From Comamonas flocculans (lineage in GTDB: Bacteria; Pseudomonadota; Gammaproteobacteria; Burkholderiales; Burkholderiaceae_C), in assembly GCF_007954405.1 (NCBI RefSeq), contig NZ_CP042344.1, positions 1,302,001 to 1,366,000 on the forward strand: a stretch of 64,000 nucleotides of DNA, read 5' to 3'. The notes under the pieces were generated by a model. It did not search any database. It was not told the DNA's origin and saw nothing but the letters and a program-made list of their open reading frames with translations. Of the stretch, positions 1 to 15,662 are shown in pieces. How positions within the stretch are numbered: the first letter of the stretch is position 1; each line of letters begins with the position of its first letter. A program made the translations under genes and the position numbers.

Positions 1-270
1 GGGCAAAGACATGAGAGATGGTCTTCGACGACTGCTCCCGTGGACTTGCGGGCTCCACGGGCTTGGCGGTTGGCCACTACCAACCATGGCGGACGGCGAT
101 GCATTGCACATCGCCCGAACCAAGGCGTCTTTCGTTGTCGGACAAGAGCGAAAGACACTAGAAAACAGCCCGCGGGCCGCTTTCTGGTGCGCTTCGCAGC
201 GCGGGCACCTACAAGCACCAAGGGCTGGAGGCCTCTTGCAAGACCTCCAGCCCGGTGCAGGCGGTGCGTC
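1..270. other. rplL-rpoB spacer (no gene seen)
   Basis: This stretch lies downstream of rplL on the minus strand, where rpoB is expected in all beta- and gammaproteobacteria. No reading frame resembling the start of RpoB is present. An ATG on the minus strand at 12 would begin M-S-L-P, which does not look like the usual RpoB start. The only structure seen is the hairpin at 222-253, listed separately. rpoB is inferred to start beyond the window edge. Confidence 0.6.
222..253 (-). promoter_or_regulatory. Hairpin downstream of rplL, possible attenuator
   Basis: A perfect 10-bp inverted repeat (222-231 pairs with 244-253, arms GGGCTGGAGG/CCTCCAGCCC) with a 12-nt loop lies 18 nt after the rplL stop. 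No strong T-run follows on the minus strand, so a complete terminator is unlikely. By analogy with the partial terminator between rplL and rpoB in E. coli it may attenuate transcription into rpoBC. The analogy is inference; the hairpin is directly visible. Confidence 0.5.
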
Positions 271-651
271 TTACTTGAGCTCGGCCTTGGCGCCGGCTTC
301 GGTCAGCTTCTTGGCAGCGGCTTCGGCATCGGCCTTGGGCATCGCTTCCTTGACGGTCTTGGGCGCACCGTCCACCAGGTCCTTGGCCTCCTTCAGGCCC
401 AGGCCGGTGATCTCGCGCACCGCCTTGATGACCGAGACCTTGTTGGCGCCGACTTCGGACAGCACCAGGTCGAACTCGGTCTTCTCTTCAGCGGCGGCAG
501 CAGCACCACCGGCGGCGCCACCGGCGGCCGGCGCGGCCATCGCCGCGGCGCTCACGCCAAACTTCTCTTCAATCGCCTTGACCAGGTCGTTGAGTTCCAG
601 CACGGTCATGCCGTCCAGCGCGGTCAGGAATGCGTCTTTGTCGAATGCCAT
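271..651 (-). CDS. rplL: 50S ribosomal protein L7/L12
   Basis: A 126-residue protein with the typical L7/L12 layout: N-terminal dimerisation helices (about 1-32), an Ala/Gly-rich hinge (about 35-55), and the C-terminal factor-binding domain with the conserved [16 protein letters not shown] segment. Four or more copies form the ribosomal stalk with L10 and recruit EF-Tu and EF-G, whose activity they stimulate. It lies 49 nt after rplJ in the same direction, the classic rplJL pair. Start chosen at the ATG giving MAFDKDAFL, matching family starts. Confidence 0.97.
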   Translation of the reverse strand: MAFDKDAFLTALDGMTVLELNDLVKAIEEKFGVSAAAMAAPAAGGAAGGAAAAAEEKTEFDLVLSEVGANKVSVIKAVREITGLGLKEAKDLVDGAPKTVKEAMPKADAEAAAKKLTEAGAKAELK

Positions 652-700
652 TTTGATTTCCTAGGAATGTTGGTTGTTGGATACCCGTGTGCGCACAGCC

Positions 701-1207
701 TCAGGCGGCTGCCGGCGCACCTTCGCCCTTCTTCGTCGCCAGCGCGCCCAGCACCACGGCGGTGCGGGAGATCGGCGACATGAGCAAGCCACACAGCTGG
801 GCCAGCAGCACGTCCTTGGAGGGAATGCTGGCCAGCTCCTTCACGCCGTTCACGTCCAGGGTCTTGCCCGCGAAGGCACCGCCGCGAATCACCAGCTTGT
901 CGTTGGTCTTCGCGAAATCGGCCACCACCTTCGCGGCGGCCACGGCGTCTTCGGAGAAGCCGTAGATCAGAGGCCCGGTCATCTGGTCGGCCAGCACGTC
1001 GAAACTGCCACCGGCCACCGCCCGGCGCGCCAGGGTGTTCTTCAGAACACTCAAGGCAACGCCCTGGCTGCGGGCATTGGCGCGCAGTTTCGTCATGTCG
1101 GCCACCGTGATGCCACGGTACTCGGCGATCACGAGCGTTTGAGCTTTGGCGGCGAGTTCGGTCACTTCGCTGATGACCGCTTCTTTCTCACTGCGATTCA
1201 GACTCAA
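701..1207 (-). CDS. rplJ: 50S ribosomal protein L10
   Basis: A 168-residue L10 that forms the base of the ribosomal stalk by binding L7/L12 dimers and 23S rRNA. The N-terminal half contains the conserved [15 protein letters not shown] segment and the C-terminal helix that anchors L12. The start codon is TTG: the strong Shine-Dalgarno AAGGAG about 6 nt upstream and the family start [10 protein letters not shown] decide it, as no ATG fits. Encoded between rplA and rplL. In enterobacteria L10-L12 represses its own translation through the mRNA leader; the 230-nt leader here would allow this. Confidence 0.96.
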   Translation of the reverse strand: MSLNRSEKEAVISEVTELAAKAQTLVIAEYRGITVADMTKLRANARSQGVALSVLKNTLARRAVAGGSFDVLADQMTGPLIYGFSEDAVAAAKVVADFAKTNDKLVIRGGAFAGKTLDVNGVKELASIPSKDVLLAQLCGLLMSPISRTAVVLGALATKKGEGAPAAA

Positions 1208-1437
1208 GGTCTACTCCTTCATATGCGCACCTCGGGGTGAAACCTTCGATGCGCGCTTGGTTTGCAGCGACCAACTGTTGGGGAACCTTCATTCCGTTCT
1301 CAGCGGGATCGCCATCTGCGTTGGCCCTTCAGGGTTTAAGTGCTCCCGGCAAGCACACCAACGGTCTTGGATGGCCAGCGCGCTGGCGCGCCGCCCACCT
1401 CCGGGGCACCCGCGAGGGCGCCCCCATTCCTTGCGCT
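1208..1437 (-). promoter_or_regulatory. rplJ leader, probable L10 autoregulatory region
   Basis: A 230-nt gap separates rplA from rplJ although other genes of this cluster are nearly contiguous. The minus-strand RNA can form a stem built on GGAACC near 1288-1293 and its surroundings, and ends with the AAGGAG ribosome site in front of the TTG start. The position equals the L10-leader regulatory RNA of other proteobacteria, so binding of L10-(L12)4 is inferred. I could not confirm the motif by covariation. Confidence 0.45.
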
Positions 1438-2133
<696 letters not shown>

Positions 2134-2565
2134 TTACACGCCCTCCACCGCAACGCCCATCGAGCGGGCCGAACCGGCGAGCGTGCGCACGGCGGCGTCC
2201 ACGTCGGCGGCATTCATGTCCTTGAGCTTGGTCTTGGCAATCTCTTCAAGCTGCGCGCGCGTGATCTTGCCCACCTTGCTCGCCTTGGCGTTGGCCGAGC
2301 CCTTGTCCAGCTTGATGGCCTTCTTGATCAGCACCGTCGCAGGCGGCGTCTTGATGATGAAGGTAAAGCTCTTGTCCGCAAACGCGGTGATCACCACCGG
2401 CAGGGGCAGGCCCGGCTCCACACCCTGGGTCTGGGCATTGAACGCCTTGCAGAACTCCATGATGTTCAGCCCGCGCTGACCCAGTGCCGGACCGATCGGG
2501 GGGGACGGATTGGCCTTGCCAGCTGGCACTTGCAGCTTGATGAAGCCGACGATTTTTTTCGCCAT
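2134..2565 (-). CDS. rplK: 50S ribosomal protein L11
   Basis: A 143-residue L11 that binds the GTPase-associated centre of 23S rRNA and is needed for RelA activation. The Pro-rich N-terminal domain ([19 protein letters not shown]) and the RNA-binding C-terminal domain are intact. An upstream in-frame extension of 14 codons exists, but the ATG at 2565 is chosen because AAGGAG precedes it by about 6 nt and it gives the family start [11 protein letters not shown] 126-nt gap to nusG could carry the L1-binding site. Confidence 0.97.
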   Translation of the reverse strand: MAKKIVGFIKLQVPAGKANPSPPIGPALGQRGLNIMEFCKAFNAQTQGVEPGLPLPVVITAFADKSFTFIIKTPPATVLIKKAIKLDKGSANAKASKVGKITRAQLEEIAKTKLKDMNAADVDAAVRTLAGSARSMGVAVEGV

Positions 2566-2691
2566 GAATACTCCTTGCGGGTCAAGCGCCTGACGGTCTG
2601 GCGTCAAGCTCCCCGGGGGTGATCAGCTCTCTTGCTTTCGACAGATGCGCAGCCGAGCCGTAAAGCCGCCCATCCGATTTCCAATTCGCGA

Positions 2692-3282
2692 TCAGGACTT
2701 TTCCACCTGACCGAACTCGAGTTCCACCGGGGTGGAGCGGCCAAAGATCATGACCGCCACGCGCAGGCGGCTCTTTTCGTAATTGACGTCCTCTACCGTA
2801 CCGTTGAAGTCGGTGAACGGACCATCCTTGACGCGCACCACCTCGCCGGTGACGAATTCGATCTTGTGGCGCGGCTTGTCCGCCCCCTCCTGCACCTGGT
2901 TCTCGATCTTGCTGACTTCCTCGTCGGAAATCGGCGCCGGCCGGTTCTTGGCACCGCCGACGAAGCCGGTCACCTTGTTGGTGTGCTTGATCAAGTGCCA
3001 GGTGTCGTCGTCCATCTCCATCTGCACGAACACATAGCCCGGGTAGAGACGCCGCTCGGTGGTGCGGCGCTGGCCATTGCGCAGTTCCACCACCTCCTCG
3101 GTCGGCACCAGGATGCGGCCGAACTTCTCCTGCATGCCAGCGCGTTTGATGCGCTCGAGGATGTTGCGTTCCACCGCCTTTTCCATGCCGGAATAGGCGT
3201 GGACGATGTACCAGCGCAGCCGCGACGCGGGCGCTGCCTCGGCAGCGGTGAGCTCCGGGGCGTTTTCGTTCATCTCAGCCAT
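2692..3282 (-). CDS. nusG: Transcription termination/antitermination factor NusG
   Basis: About 196 residues with an NGN domain ([18 protein letters not shown] near the start) and a C-terminal KOW domain ([19 protein letters not shown]). NusG binds RNA polymerase, suppresses pausing, links it to ribosomes through S10 and helps Rho. The ATG at 3282 overlaps the secE stop (TGATG) and is preceded by GGAGGA, which favours it over a GTG four codons upstream. The secE-nusG pair is universal in proteobacteria and the overlap implies coupled translation. Confidence 0.96.
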   Translation of the reverse strand: MAEMNENAPELTAAEAAPASRLRWYIVHAYSGMEKAVERNILERIKRAGMQEKFGRILVPTEEVVELRNGQRRTTERRLYPGYVFVQMEMDDDTWHLIKHTNKVTGFVGGAKNRPAPISDEEVSKIENQVQEGADKPRHKIEFVTGEVVRVKDGPFTDFNGTVEDVNYEKSRLRVAVMIFGRSTPVELEFGQVEKS

Positions 3283-3665
3283 CACTTCCTCCACCCCAGA
3301 ATGAGGTCATAAAGCACCCACTCCAGCGTCTTGTCGGTGAACCAGAGAAAAGCCGCCATCAGCACCACCAGGGCAAACACATAGGCGGTCATCTGCATGG
3401 TTTCCTTGCGCGTGGGCCACACCACCTTGCCCACCTCGCGCCAGGCATCGCGCGAAAAGGCGATCAGCTGGCGCCCGGTTTCGGAGAGGAAGAAAACCAC
3501 GCAGGCCGCCGCCAGGCCGCCCGCCAGCGAACCCCACTGCACCAGCGGACCCTGCTTGCCGAGGAAATAAAACCCCGCCAATGCGGCCACGACCAGCAAG
3601 CCGGCCAAGGTCAGTTTGGCCTTGTCCGCCGCGCTGGACACCGTTTGTACCTGGGAAGTCGCCAT
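3282..3665 (-). CDS. secE: Preprotein translocase subunit SecE
   Basis: A 127-residue inner-membrane protein with three predicted membrane segments (about 17-36, 44-60 and 95-117), the three-span form seen in E. coli rather than the one-span form of Gram-positives. The conserved cytoplasmic segment around [17 protein letters not shown] identifies SecE, the subunit that clamps SecY in the SecYEG channel. It lies between tRNA-Trp and nusG, and its stop overlaps the nusG start by one base. Confidence 0.95.
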   Translation of the reverse strand: MATSQVQTVSSAADKAKLTLAGLLVVAALAGFYFLGKQGPLVQWGSLAGGLAAACVVFFLSETGRQLIAFSRDAWREVGKVVWPTRKETMQMTAYVFALVVLMAAFLWFTDKTLEWVLYDLILGWRK

Positions 3666-3745
3666 TCGTTATCCTGATTCAATGCACCACACAGACGCCG
3701 AAGCCCGTCAAGGCTGACGGGCTCTTCAGAGGCGCCACCCGGTGG

Positions 3746-3821
3746 TGGCAGGGGCAGTAGGAATCGAACCTACAACCTTCGGTTTTGGAGACCGACGCTC
3801 TGCCAATTGAGCTATACCCCT
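3746..3821 (-). tRNA. tRNA-Trp (CCA)
   Basis: A 76-nt cloverleaf read on the minus strand, with 5' AGGGGTA, D-loop, anticodon loop CTCCAAA giving anticodon CCA, T-loop GTTCGAT and an encoded 3' CCA. The acceptor stem pairs fully. It sits between tuf and secE, the standard position in proteobacteria, 12 nt after the tuf stop, so it is probably processed from the tuf-secE transcript. Confidence 0.97.
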
Positions 3822-3833
3822 GCAGTACTCCTG

Positions 3834-5024
<1,191 letters not shown>

Positions 5025-5092
5025 CTTTTCGACTCCGAAAAAACTACACCGATCAGTTCATGGCGCCGGCTGCGCCGGCCGTCTTCGATACT

Positions 5093-5167
<75 letters not shown>

Positions 5168-5202
5168 CTGAGGCGCCCGCCGCAGGCGCGGCGCCCCGAA
5201 GC

Positions 5203-5276
5203 TGGAGCGGGAGACGGGAATCGAACCCGCGTCATTAGCTTGGAAGGCTAAGGTTCTACCATTGAACTACTCCCGC
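5203..5276 (-). tRNA. tRNA-Gly (TCC)
   Basis: A 74-nt tRNA on the minus strand including CCA. The acceptor stem GCGGGAG/CTCCCGC pairs fully, the anticodon loop CTTCCAA gives TCC, and the discriminator is T. Middle member of the Tyr-Gly-Thr tRNA cluster before tuf, matching the tyrU-glyT-thrT-tufB order of E. coli. Confidence 0.97.
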
Positions 5277-5329
5277 AGGCGACAACCGCCCGCAAGCGCG
5301 ATTCCAACGTCTTCAGCATCCGCAAATTT

Positions 5330-5415
5330 TGGTGGAGGAGATTGGATTCGAACCAATGTAGGCGCAAGCCAACAGATTTACAGTCTGCCCCCTTTAACCA
5401 CTCGGGCACTCCTCC
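5330..5415 (-). tRNA. tRNA-Tyr (GTA)
   Basis: An 86-nt class II tRNA on the minus strand with a long variable arm, acceptor GGAGGAG/CTCCTCC, anticodon loop CTGTAAA (GTA) and encoded CCA. First gene of the tRNA-tuf transcript. A TACAAT -10 element ends 13 nt upstream of its 5' end. Confidence 0.97.
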
Positions 5416-5427
5416 GCGCAATCGGGC

Positions 5428-5433
5428 ATTGTA
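5428..5433 (-). promoter_or_regulatory. -10 box of tRNA-Tyr/tuf operon
   Basis: TACAAT on the minus strand places a start site about 6 nt before mature tRNA-Tyr. The following GC-rich discriminator (GCCCG) is typical of stable-RNA promoters under stringent control. A matching -35 hexamer is poor, so this is a tentative call. If real, it provides expression of tuf and the ribosomal genes independent of the upstream rRNA promoter. Confidence 0.45.
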
Positions 5434-5591
5434 GCCGATTTTTTGGACATGCTGCGCGCCGCGCCAGGAAAATTTGTGCTGACCCGCGGGCGGCCCATGC
5501 CGATCCTGTGCCGGCAGGCCTGCCCCGTCCGAACACCTCCCCTCCAAGACAAGCGGGGGCCATGCCTCGGTGTTCATGCCCCTCAAACACC

Positions 5592-5636
5592 AACCCCCTG
5601 CTGTCTGCACCTGTAGGGTGCTTTTGGCAGGGGGTT
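5592..5636 (-). terminator. Hairpin after 5S rRNA, possible rRNA terminator
   Basis: A perfect 10-bp stem (AACCCCCTGC/GCAGGGGGTT, arms 5592-5601 and 5627-5636) with a 25-nt loop, 14 nt downstream of the 5S 3' end on the minus strand. The T-rich tract that follows is weak (GGTGTTTG), so termination may be incomplete and some readthrough into the tRNA-tuf unit is possible. Confidence 0.5.
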
Positions 5637-5649
5637 GTTGATCAAATGG

Positions 5650-5764
5650 TGCCTGACGATGACCTACTTTCACACGGGATTCCGCACTATCATTGGCGCG
5701 AAGCTGTTTCACGGTCCTGTTCGGGATGGGCAGGGGTGGTTCCGGCTTGCTATTGTCATCAGGC
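5650..5764 (-). rRNA. rrf: 5S ribosomal RNA
   Basis: About 115 nt read on the minus strand. The complementary termini GCCTGA/TCAGGC and the internal segments GGAACCACCCC and CACTATCATTGGCGC (plus-strand view) are the betaproteobacterial 5S pattern. Located 130 nt after the 23S 3' end in the same orientation. End positions are accurate to a few bases. Confidence 0.93.
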
Positions 5765-5894
5765 GTAAAGGGTAGCTGCACGGGGGGGCGTTGTGGTGCC
5801 TTTTTTGTGCAGCTGATTCACAGCAGTCGAATCGGTTGGGAATTTGATTGTGTCTTTGGCATGTACCTTGGGGTTTTTGGTTATGGGCCTCAAG

Positions 5895-8790
<2,896 letters not shown>

Positions 8791-9160
8791 TTTGAAGCCT
8801 TGCAGCCCCAAGGTTTGCTTTCAAGTCAACTTGCGAGGTCTCGCACCTCGCGCGTTTCATGCCGTAACGCGAATCTTTCTTCCTGGCTCTACCATTTCTG
8901 GCAGTGCCCTCGAGAACCATTCGTCATTACTTGAACAGATTTTCTTTCGAATCTCGTGTTCGTTTTGACGCAATCAAATTCTTGCCGCCGATGGCACGGC
9001 GCATCCTCTCGGATGCTTTCCATCAGCAGCGCTGATTCGACTCTGTGAATTTTTAAGGAACAGCCGGGAAGCCTTGCAGCTTCCAGTTCTTGGCATATGC
9101 CAATGTCAAAGCAGGCTCTTGTCTTGCTTTGAGATTGCCACTGCACGCCCGTGTGTGCGT
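8791..9160 (-). other. tRNA-Ala to 23S spacer with boxA-like element
   Basis: A 370-nt internal transcribed spacer without a gene. On the minus strand a boxA-like antitermination element, TGTTCCTTAAAAATTC, lies at 9047-9062, close to the betaproteobacterial form TGTTCTTTAAAAATT. The rest is expected to form the long processing stem around 23S. No open reading frame here has coding character. Confidence 0.7.
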
Positions 9161-9236
9161 TGGTGGAGGATGACGGGATCGAACCGACGACCCCCTGCTT
9201 GCAAAGCAGGTGCTCTCCCAGCTGAGCTAATCCCCT
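9161..9236 (-). tRNA. tRNA-Ala (TGC)
   Basis: Spacer tRNA in the rRNA operon, 76 nt including CCA, with anticodon loop TTTGCAA (TGC). Position 2-7 of the acceptor stem pairs well with ATCCTCC, but the base at position 1 is A (sequence AGGGGAT) opposite C72, where a G is normal. The genomic copy therefore seems to have an unpaired first position; see findings. Confidence 0.93.
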
Positions 9237-9365
9237 TGGCGGGCGCCATGCTGCGTTGCTCGGCCGGCTGTGTAGCACGCTCTGCTACTTGCCCTTCCTC
9301 ACGCCTTGCCTGTCATCCGCAATCTTGATCGTTCATTGTTGTCACGATCTTTTGTGCCCAGGGAT

Positions 9366-9442
9366 TGGTGGGTCTGGTTGGACTCGAACCAACGACCCCC
9401 GCCTTATCAAGACGGTGCTCTAACCAGCTGAGCTACAGACCC
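9366..9442 (-). tRNA. tRNA-Ile (GAT)
   Basis: Spacer tRNA of 77 nt with CCA. Acceptor GGGTCTG/CAGACCC pairs fully and the anticodon loop TTGATAA gives GAT. It follows 16S by about 166 nt and precedes tRNA-Ala by 129 nt. The Ile-Ala order is standard for this operon type. Confidence 0.97.
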
Positions 9443-9608
9443 CAATCGGTCAAACTGCATGCGAGCCCACCGGGGCCCGGACCGCTGGCGACACACACCC
9501 CTTGTGCTGTCCAACAACCGATAAGTGTGGGCGCCTGGCCAGCGCTTGCGCAGCGCTGCGTGGCTCCTGCCTTGCTTTTGCTCTTGCGTTTTTTTCTGTA
9601 TATGTCCA

Positions 9609-11144
<1,536 letters not shown>

Positions 11145-11503
11145 ATCTCTTTGCTTTGCTCACTCAAAAACGGAAATTGAAGTGAATCCTCACTTCCTTT
11201 TCTCATGAGCGTTTGGTTTGCTCGAGCACAAGGAGAGATCGCCTCCCGCAGTGAGCCAGCGCTTGCACGCCACCATCACCACAAAAGCCAAACCCTCTCC
11301 CCGCCAAGACAGGCGCACCACCGCAGGTGCATCCAACCAAACGCCCACGCTTATCGGCTGTGTGTTGTTAACGAACCCTACCCCACCTCAACCCCAAAAG
11401 TCCTACTGCAAGAACCCCGGATCAAGAAAGGCGCTGCGATCAGCGAAGCCATGAATTCTATACCAAGTTTTGCACCACGCGCAAGAGATGGAGAGAAAAA
11501 GTT
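11145..11503 (-). other. rRNA operon leader (no gene)
   Basis: A 359-nt region between gshB and 16S rRNA. It contains the promoter at 11457-11484 and about 300 nt of transcribed leader rich in short repeats. I found no convincing boxA and no coding sequence; open frames lack ribosome sites and family resemblance. Confidence 0.7.
11457..11484 (-). promoter_or_regulatory. rRNA operon promoter (sigma-70 type)
   Basis: On the minus strand TTGCGC (11479-11484) and TATAGA (11457-11462) are separated by 16 nt, placed about 310 nt upstream of 16S. An A/T-rich stretch just upstream (plus-strand GAGAGAAAAAGTTTC) may act as an UP element. This is the only good promoter pair seen in the leader. It overlaps the end of the gap after gshB. 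Confidence 0.55.
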
Positions 11504-12454
11504 TCAGTAGGCCTGCAGCGCCGCTTCCAGCGCATCCTGGAACAGGGCGGCGACGTCGCAGCCGGTCTGTTCGGTGATCTCCTGAAAGCAGGTCGGGCTG
11601 GTGACGTTGATTTCAGTTACATGGGTGCCGATGATGTCCAGGCCTATGAGCAACAGGCCACGCGGAGCGAGTGCATGGCCCATGGTTTCGGCGGTGTGCC
11701 GGTCGGCATCGGACAGCGGGCGTGCCTCCCCCCGCGCCCCGGCTGCGAGGTTGCCGCGGATGTCGTCGCCCTGGGGCACGCGCGCCAGGCAATACGGAAC
11801 GGGCTGGCCGCCGATGATCAGCACGCGCTTGTCACCTTCGACGATCTCGGGCAGATAGCGCTGCACCATGACGGTTTGCGCACCTCCCTTGTTCAGGGTT
11901 TCGATGATCGAGCCCAGGTTCAGGCCATCCGGCCCGACGCGAAAGATGCCCATGCCACCCATGCCGTCGAGCGGCTTGAGAATGATGTCGCGCTGCTCCT
12001 GGTGGAAGCGGTGGATTTCCTCGGCAGACCGCGTAACGAGGGTTGGGCCTATGAACTCGGGCCATTCCATGATGGCCAGTTTTTCCGGGTGGTTGCGCAG
12101 TGCCGCGGGCCGGTTGAAGACCCGCGCGCCTTCGCGCTCGGCCTGCTCCAGCAGGTGGGTGGCGTAGATGTATTCGGCGTCAAAGGGCGGATCCTTGCGC
12201 ATCAGCACGGCATCAAAGCGCTTGAGCGCCACGGTGGGCGTGGCGGATTCAGCGAACCAGGCGTCGGGCCGGCCGGTGAGATGGATCTCGCGCACTCGGG
12301 CCTCGACCTGACTGCCCGTGCGCCAATGCAGGTCACGTGGCTCGCAGGCGGCGACGCGGTGTCCGCGCCGCTGAGCCTCGCGCATCATGGCGAAGGTGGT
12401 GTCCTTGTAGGTCTTGAAGTGTTCCAGCGGGTCGGCGACAAACAGCAGGTGCAT
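11504..12454 (-). CDS. gshB: Glutathione synthetase
   Basis: A 316-residue ATP-grasp enzyme joining gamma-glutamylcysteine and glycine, the second step of glutathione synthesis in the cytosol. The N-terminal domain starts MHLLFVADPLEHFKTYKD, a family hallmark, followed by the ATP-grasp core (ILKPLDGMGGMGIFRV about 157-172) and the C-terminal metal- and glycine-binding part ending in INVTSPTCFQEI. It is the last gene of a gshA-kup-benE-gshB minus-strand run, 16 nt after the benE stop. Confidence 0.96.
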   Translation of the reverse strand: MHLLFVADPLEHFKTYKDTTFAMMREAQRRGHRVAACEPRDLHWRTGSQVEARVREIHLTGRPDAWFAESATPTVALKRFDAVLMRKDPPFDAEYIYATHLLEQAEREGARVFNRPAALRNHPEKLAIMEWPEFIGPTLVTRSAEEIHRFHQEQRDIILKPLDGMGGMGIFRVGPDGLNLGSIIETLNKGGAQTVMVQRYLPEIVEGDKRVLIIGGQPVPYCLARVPQGDDIRGNLAAGARGEARPLSDADRHTAETMGHALAPRGLLLIGLDIIGTHVTEINVTSPTCFQEITEQTGCDVAALFQDALEAALQAY

Positions 12455-12470
12455 GGCGGCGGTTCAGGCA

Positions 12471-13667
12471 TCAGGAGCGCACCGACGCGGTGCGCGATCT
12501 GCCGTACTGTTGCACAAAGAGCGCTGCACTGCCCGCGACCACGCCCCAGAACGCCGAGCCGACACCAGCGATGGTCACGCCGCTGAGCGTGACGAGGAAG
12601 GTGATGAGCGCGGCTTCTCGGTGGCGTTCTTCGCGCAGCGAGGATGCCAGCCCCCCGCCGATCGCGCCGAGTAGCGCCAGCCCTGCGATGGCCACTACGA
12701 GTTCCTGCGGAAAGGCCAGAAGCAACCCGGTGACGACGGCGCCGAAGATGCCGACCACGATGTAGAGCAGCCCGCAGGCGGCGGAGGCGATGTAGCGCCG
12801 GTCGCGATCGGGGTGCGCCTCCGGGCCCATGCAGATGGCGGCGGTAATGGCGCTGAAATTGAGTGCATAGCCGCCAAACGGCGCCAACACCGCGGTGGCT
12901 ACGCCCGTAAGCGTGATCAGCTTGGATACCGGCATCTCGGGGTAGCCGGTGGCACGCATCACCGCTACGCCAGGCAGGTTCTGCGAAGCCATGGTGACGA
13001 TGAACAGCGGCAGGGCCAGGCTCATGGTGGCCTGCCAGGTGAAGCTCGGGGCCGTGAAGACCGGCATGGCCAGTTCAAAGGACACCTCGGACCAGCGCAT
13101 CTGGCCGCCCAGTGCCGCCCAGATGATGCCCACCGCCAGCGTCAGGATGACGGCATAGCGCGACAGCAGGCGCCGCGCCAGCAGATAGGCCGCCAGCATG
13201 ACCAGCACCAGACCCAGGGCCGTCTGCAGCGCCGAGAATGCCTGCATGCCAAAGCGCGCCAGCACGCCCGCCAGCAGCGCGGACGCGATCTCGTCCGGAA
13301 TGCGGTTCATCACGCGCTCGAACCAGCCGGTGAGGCCGGCCAGCGTGATCAGCAGCGCACTCACGAGGAACGCACCCACCGCTTCGGCCATGGTGAAGCC
13401 CGATGCAGCGCCGGCCGCCGCCAGCACCGCGGCGCCGGGCGTGGACCAGGCAATCATCACCGGCTGGCGTAGCCACAGCGAAGGCAGCAGCGTGCACAGA
13501 CCCATGCCCAGGCCCAGCGCCCACATCCACGAGGTGATCTGCTCGGGCGTGGCGCCAAAGGACTGCGCCGCCTGGAACACCAGCGCCACCGAACTGGTGA
13601 ATCCCACGAGTACCGCGACGAAACCCGCCACCAGGGCGGAAAAACTCAGGTCCTTGATCCAACGCAT
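12471..13667 (-). CDS. benE: BenE-family benzoate/proton symporter-like protein
   Basis: About 398 residues of almost continuous hydrophobic helices (11-12 predicted), fitting the BenE family of benzoate:H+ symporters, a branch of the nucleobase-transporter fold. Family segments are GFTSSVALVFQAAQSFGA near the N-terminus and PVMIAWSTPGAA (about 86-97). An upstream frame adds 16 codons overlapping nothing hydrophobic; the ATG giving MRWIKDLSFS is preferred. No benzoate-degradation gene lies nearby, so the true substrate is open. It sits between kup and gshB. Confidence 0.85.
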   Translation of the reverse strand: MRWIKDLSFSALVAGFVAVLVGFTSSVALVFQAAQSFGATPEQITSWMWALGLGMGLCTLLPSLWLRQPVMIAWSTPGAAVLAAAGAASGFTMAEAVGAFLVSALLITLAGLTGWFERVMNRIPDEIASALLAGVLARFGMQAFSALQTALGLVLVMLAAYLLARRLLSRYAVILTLAVGIIWAALGGQMRWSEVSFELAMPVFTAPSFTWQATMSLALPLFIVTMASQNLPGVAVMRATGYPEMPVSKLITLTGVATAVLAPFGGYALNFSAITAAICMGPEAHPDRDRRYIASAACGLLYIVVGIFGAVVTGLLLAFPQELVVAIAGLALLGAIGGGLASSLREERHREAALITFLVTLSGVTIAGVGSAFWGVVAGSAALFVQQYGRSRTASVRS

Positions 13668-13715
13668 GCCATGTCTTTGAGAGAGTGTGTGCAGGGAAGG
13701 GCGCGGGCGCCGCAT

Positions 13716-15587
13716 TCAGATTTCCACCTTGGAGCCCAGCTCGACCACCGCATTGCCGGGCAGGTTCAGGTATTCGGCCGCGGCGGTGGCGCTGTGGTGC
13801 ATGTAGGCAAACAGTTTTTCGCGCCAGGGCGCCAGGCCGGTGGCCATGCCGGGCGCGACGATGTGGCGCGAGAGGAAATAGCTGGTGCTCATGGGCTCCA
13901 GCTTGATGCCGCGACCCGCAAGCAGCCCCAGCGCCTTTGGCAGGTCGGGGTCGTTCTTGAAGCCGTAGTGCAGCACCACGCGCCAGCAGTCGTGCCCCAG
14001 CGCCTCGACCTGCACGCGCTTGTCCATGCCTATCCAGGGCACCTCGTGCTGCTGCACGCTCACGAACAGGTTCTGCTCGTGCAGCACCTTGTTGTGCTTG
14101 AGGTTGTGCAGCAGGGCATTGGGCACGATGCGCGGGTCGGCGCTCATGAAGACGGCCGTGCCCTCCACGCGCGAGGGCGGCGCGAGGAACAGCGATTCGA
14201 GAAAGTCCTCCAGCGTCAATGCCGTCTGCTGCAGCGCACGGTGCAGCAGCTCGCGCCCGTCGCGCCAGGTGAGCATGAGCACGAAAACGCCCGCCGCAAT
14301 CGCCAGCGGGAACCAGCCGCCGTGCAGCAGCTTGAGCAGGTTGGAGCTCCAGAACAGCAGGTCAACGACCAGAAAGACGCCGGTGGCCGCCAGCGACAGC
14401 AGCAGCGACACCTTCCATGCGTAGCGCACCACGAAAAAGGTCAGCACCGTGGTGATCAGCATGTCCGTCGTCACCGCGATGCCGTAGGCCGCCGCCAGGT
14501 TGCCCGAGGAGCGGAACATCGCCACCGCCAGCACGATGAGTGCAAACAACCCCCAGTTGACCAGCGGCACGTAGATTTGCCCCAGGTCGCGCACGCTGGT
14601 ATGCACCAGCTTGAAGTGGGGCAGGAAGCCCAGCTGGATCACCTGCTTGGTGACGCTGAAGGCGCCCGAGATCAACGCCTGCGAGGCGATCACCGCCGCC
14701 GCCGTGGCCAGCACCACCAGCGCCAGCGTGGCCCACGGCGGCGCCAGGTGAAAGAAGGGGTTGTCCACCACCTCGCGTCCGCGGGCCAGCAGCAACGCAC
14801 CCTGGCCAAAGTAGTTGAGCACCAGCGCCGGCATGGCGACGAAGAACCAGGCCAGGCGGATCGGGCGGCGGCCAAAGTGGCCCATGTCGGCATACAAGGC
14901 CTCGCAACCGGTCACGCACAGCACCACCGCGCCCAGAATGATGAAGGTGACGCCGGGACTGTCCAGCGCAAAGCGCGCCGCATGACCGGGCAGCAACGCC
15001 CAGAGCACCTGCGGATGGTGCAGGATCTGGCGCACGCCCAGCAGCGCAATCACGGCAAACCACAGCAGCATCACCGGGCCGAAGTAGCGCCCTATGCCGG
15101 CCGTACCCTTTTTCTGCACCACGAACAGCGCCAGCAGCACCAGCAGCGTGAGCTCGATGACATAGTCACCCAGCAAGGGCGATACCACTTGCAGCCCCTC
15201 CATCGCGCCCAGCGTGGTGATGGCCGGGGTGATGACGCCGTCGCCATAGAACAGGCAGGTGCCGAAAATGCCCACGAGCAGCATGCCCGCGCGCAGTCGC
15301 GGCCTGTCCGCCACCGCGCTGGAAGCCAGCGTGAGCATGGCGACGAGCCCCCCCTCACCGTTGTTGTCGGCGCGCAGCACCAGACTCACGTACTTGACCG
15401 AGACGACGATGGTCAGCGTCCAGAAGATCAGCGACAGCACGCCGTAGACATTGCCTGGCGTGAACTGCACGTGGCCGCTGCCGAACACCTCCTTGACGGT
15501 GTAGAGCACGCTGGTGCCGATGTCGCCAAACACCACGCCGATGGCGCCCACCATCAGCGTGGGCAGGGAGGTGCGTGATTCAGACAT
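13716..15587 (-). CDS. kup: Kup-type low-affinity potassium transporter
   Basis: A 623-residue K+:H+ symporter of the Kup/HAK/KT family. The N-terminal signature [17 protein letters not shown] begins the first of about 12 membrane helices, and a hydrophilic cytoplasmic domain of about 170 residues follows at the C-terminus. Length equals E. coli Kup. It lies 48 nt upstream of benE and 75 nt after gshA. With trkAH nearby, two independent K+ uptake systems are encoded within 10 kb. Confidence 0.95.
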   Translation of the reverse strand: MSESRTSLPTLMVGAIGVVFGDIGTSVLYTVKEVFGSGHVQFTPGNVYGVLSLIFWTLTIVVSVKYVSLVLRADNNGEGGLVAMLTLASSAVADRPRLRAGMLLVGIFGTCLFYGDGVITPAITTLGAMEGLQVVSPLLGDYVIELTLLVLLALFVVQKKGTAGIGRYFGPVMLLWFAVIALLGVRQILHHPQVLWALLPGHAARFALDSPGVTFIILGAVVLCVTGCEALYADMGHFGRRPIRLAWFFVAMPALVLNYFGQGALLLARGREVVDNPFFHLAPPWATLALVVLATAAAVIASQALISGAFSVTKQVIQLGFLPHFKLVHTSVRDLGQIYVPLVNWGLFALIVLAVAMFRSSGNLAAAYGIAVTTDMLITTVLTFFVVRYAWKVSLLLSLAATGVFLVVDLLFWSSNLLKLLHGGWFPLAIAAGVFVLMLTWRDGRELLHRALQQTALTLEDFLESLFLAPPSRVEGTAVFMSADPRIVPNALLHNLKHNKVLHEQNLFVSVQQHEVPWIGMDKRVQVEALGHDCWRVVLHYGFKNDPDLPKALGLLAGRGIKLEPMSTSYFLSRHIVAPGMATGLAPWREKLFAYMHHSATAAAEYLNLPGNAVVELGSKVEI

Positions 15588-15662
15588 GCCGCAAGACGCG
15601 AACGGGTGGGGGCGCCATTGTGCGCCGCATGGCGCCGGCGCCCTGGCACCTGGGCGACGAAC

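Noticed and set aside
1..12. Minus-strand ATG at 12 as rpoB start
   Set aside because: The first codons (M-S-L-P) do not resemble the usual RpoB start, and too little sequence is in the window.
13671..15578. A 635-codon plus-strand frame opposite kup
   Set aside because: Composition rich in His, Gln and Arg is typical for antisense of membrane genes at high GC; kup on the other strand is clear.
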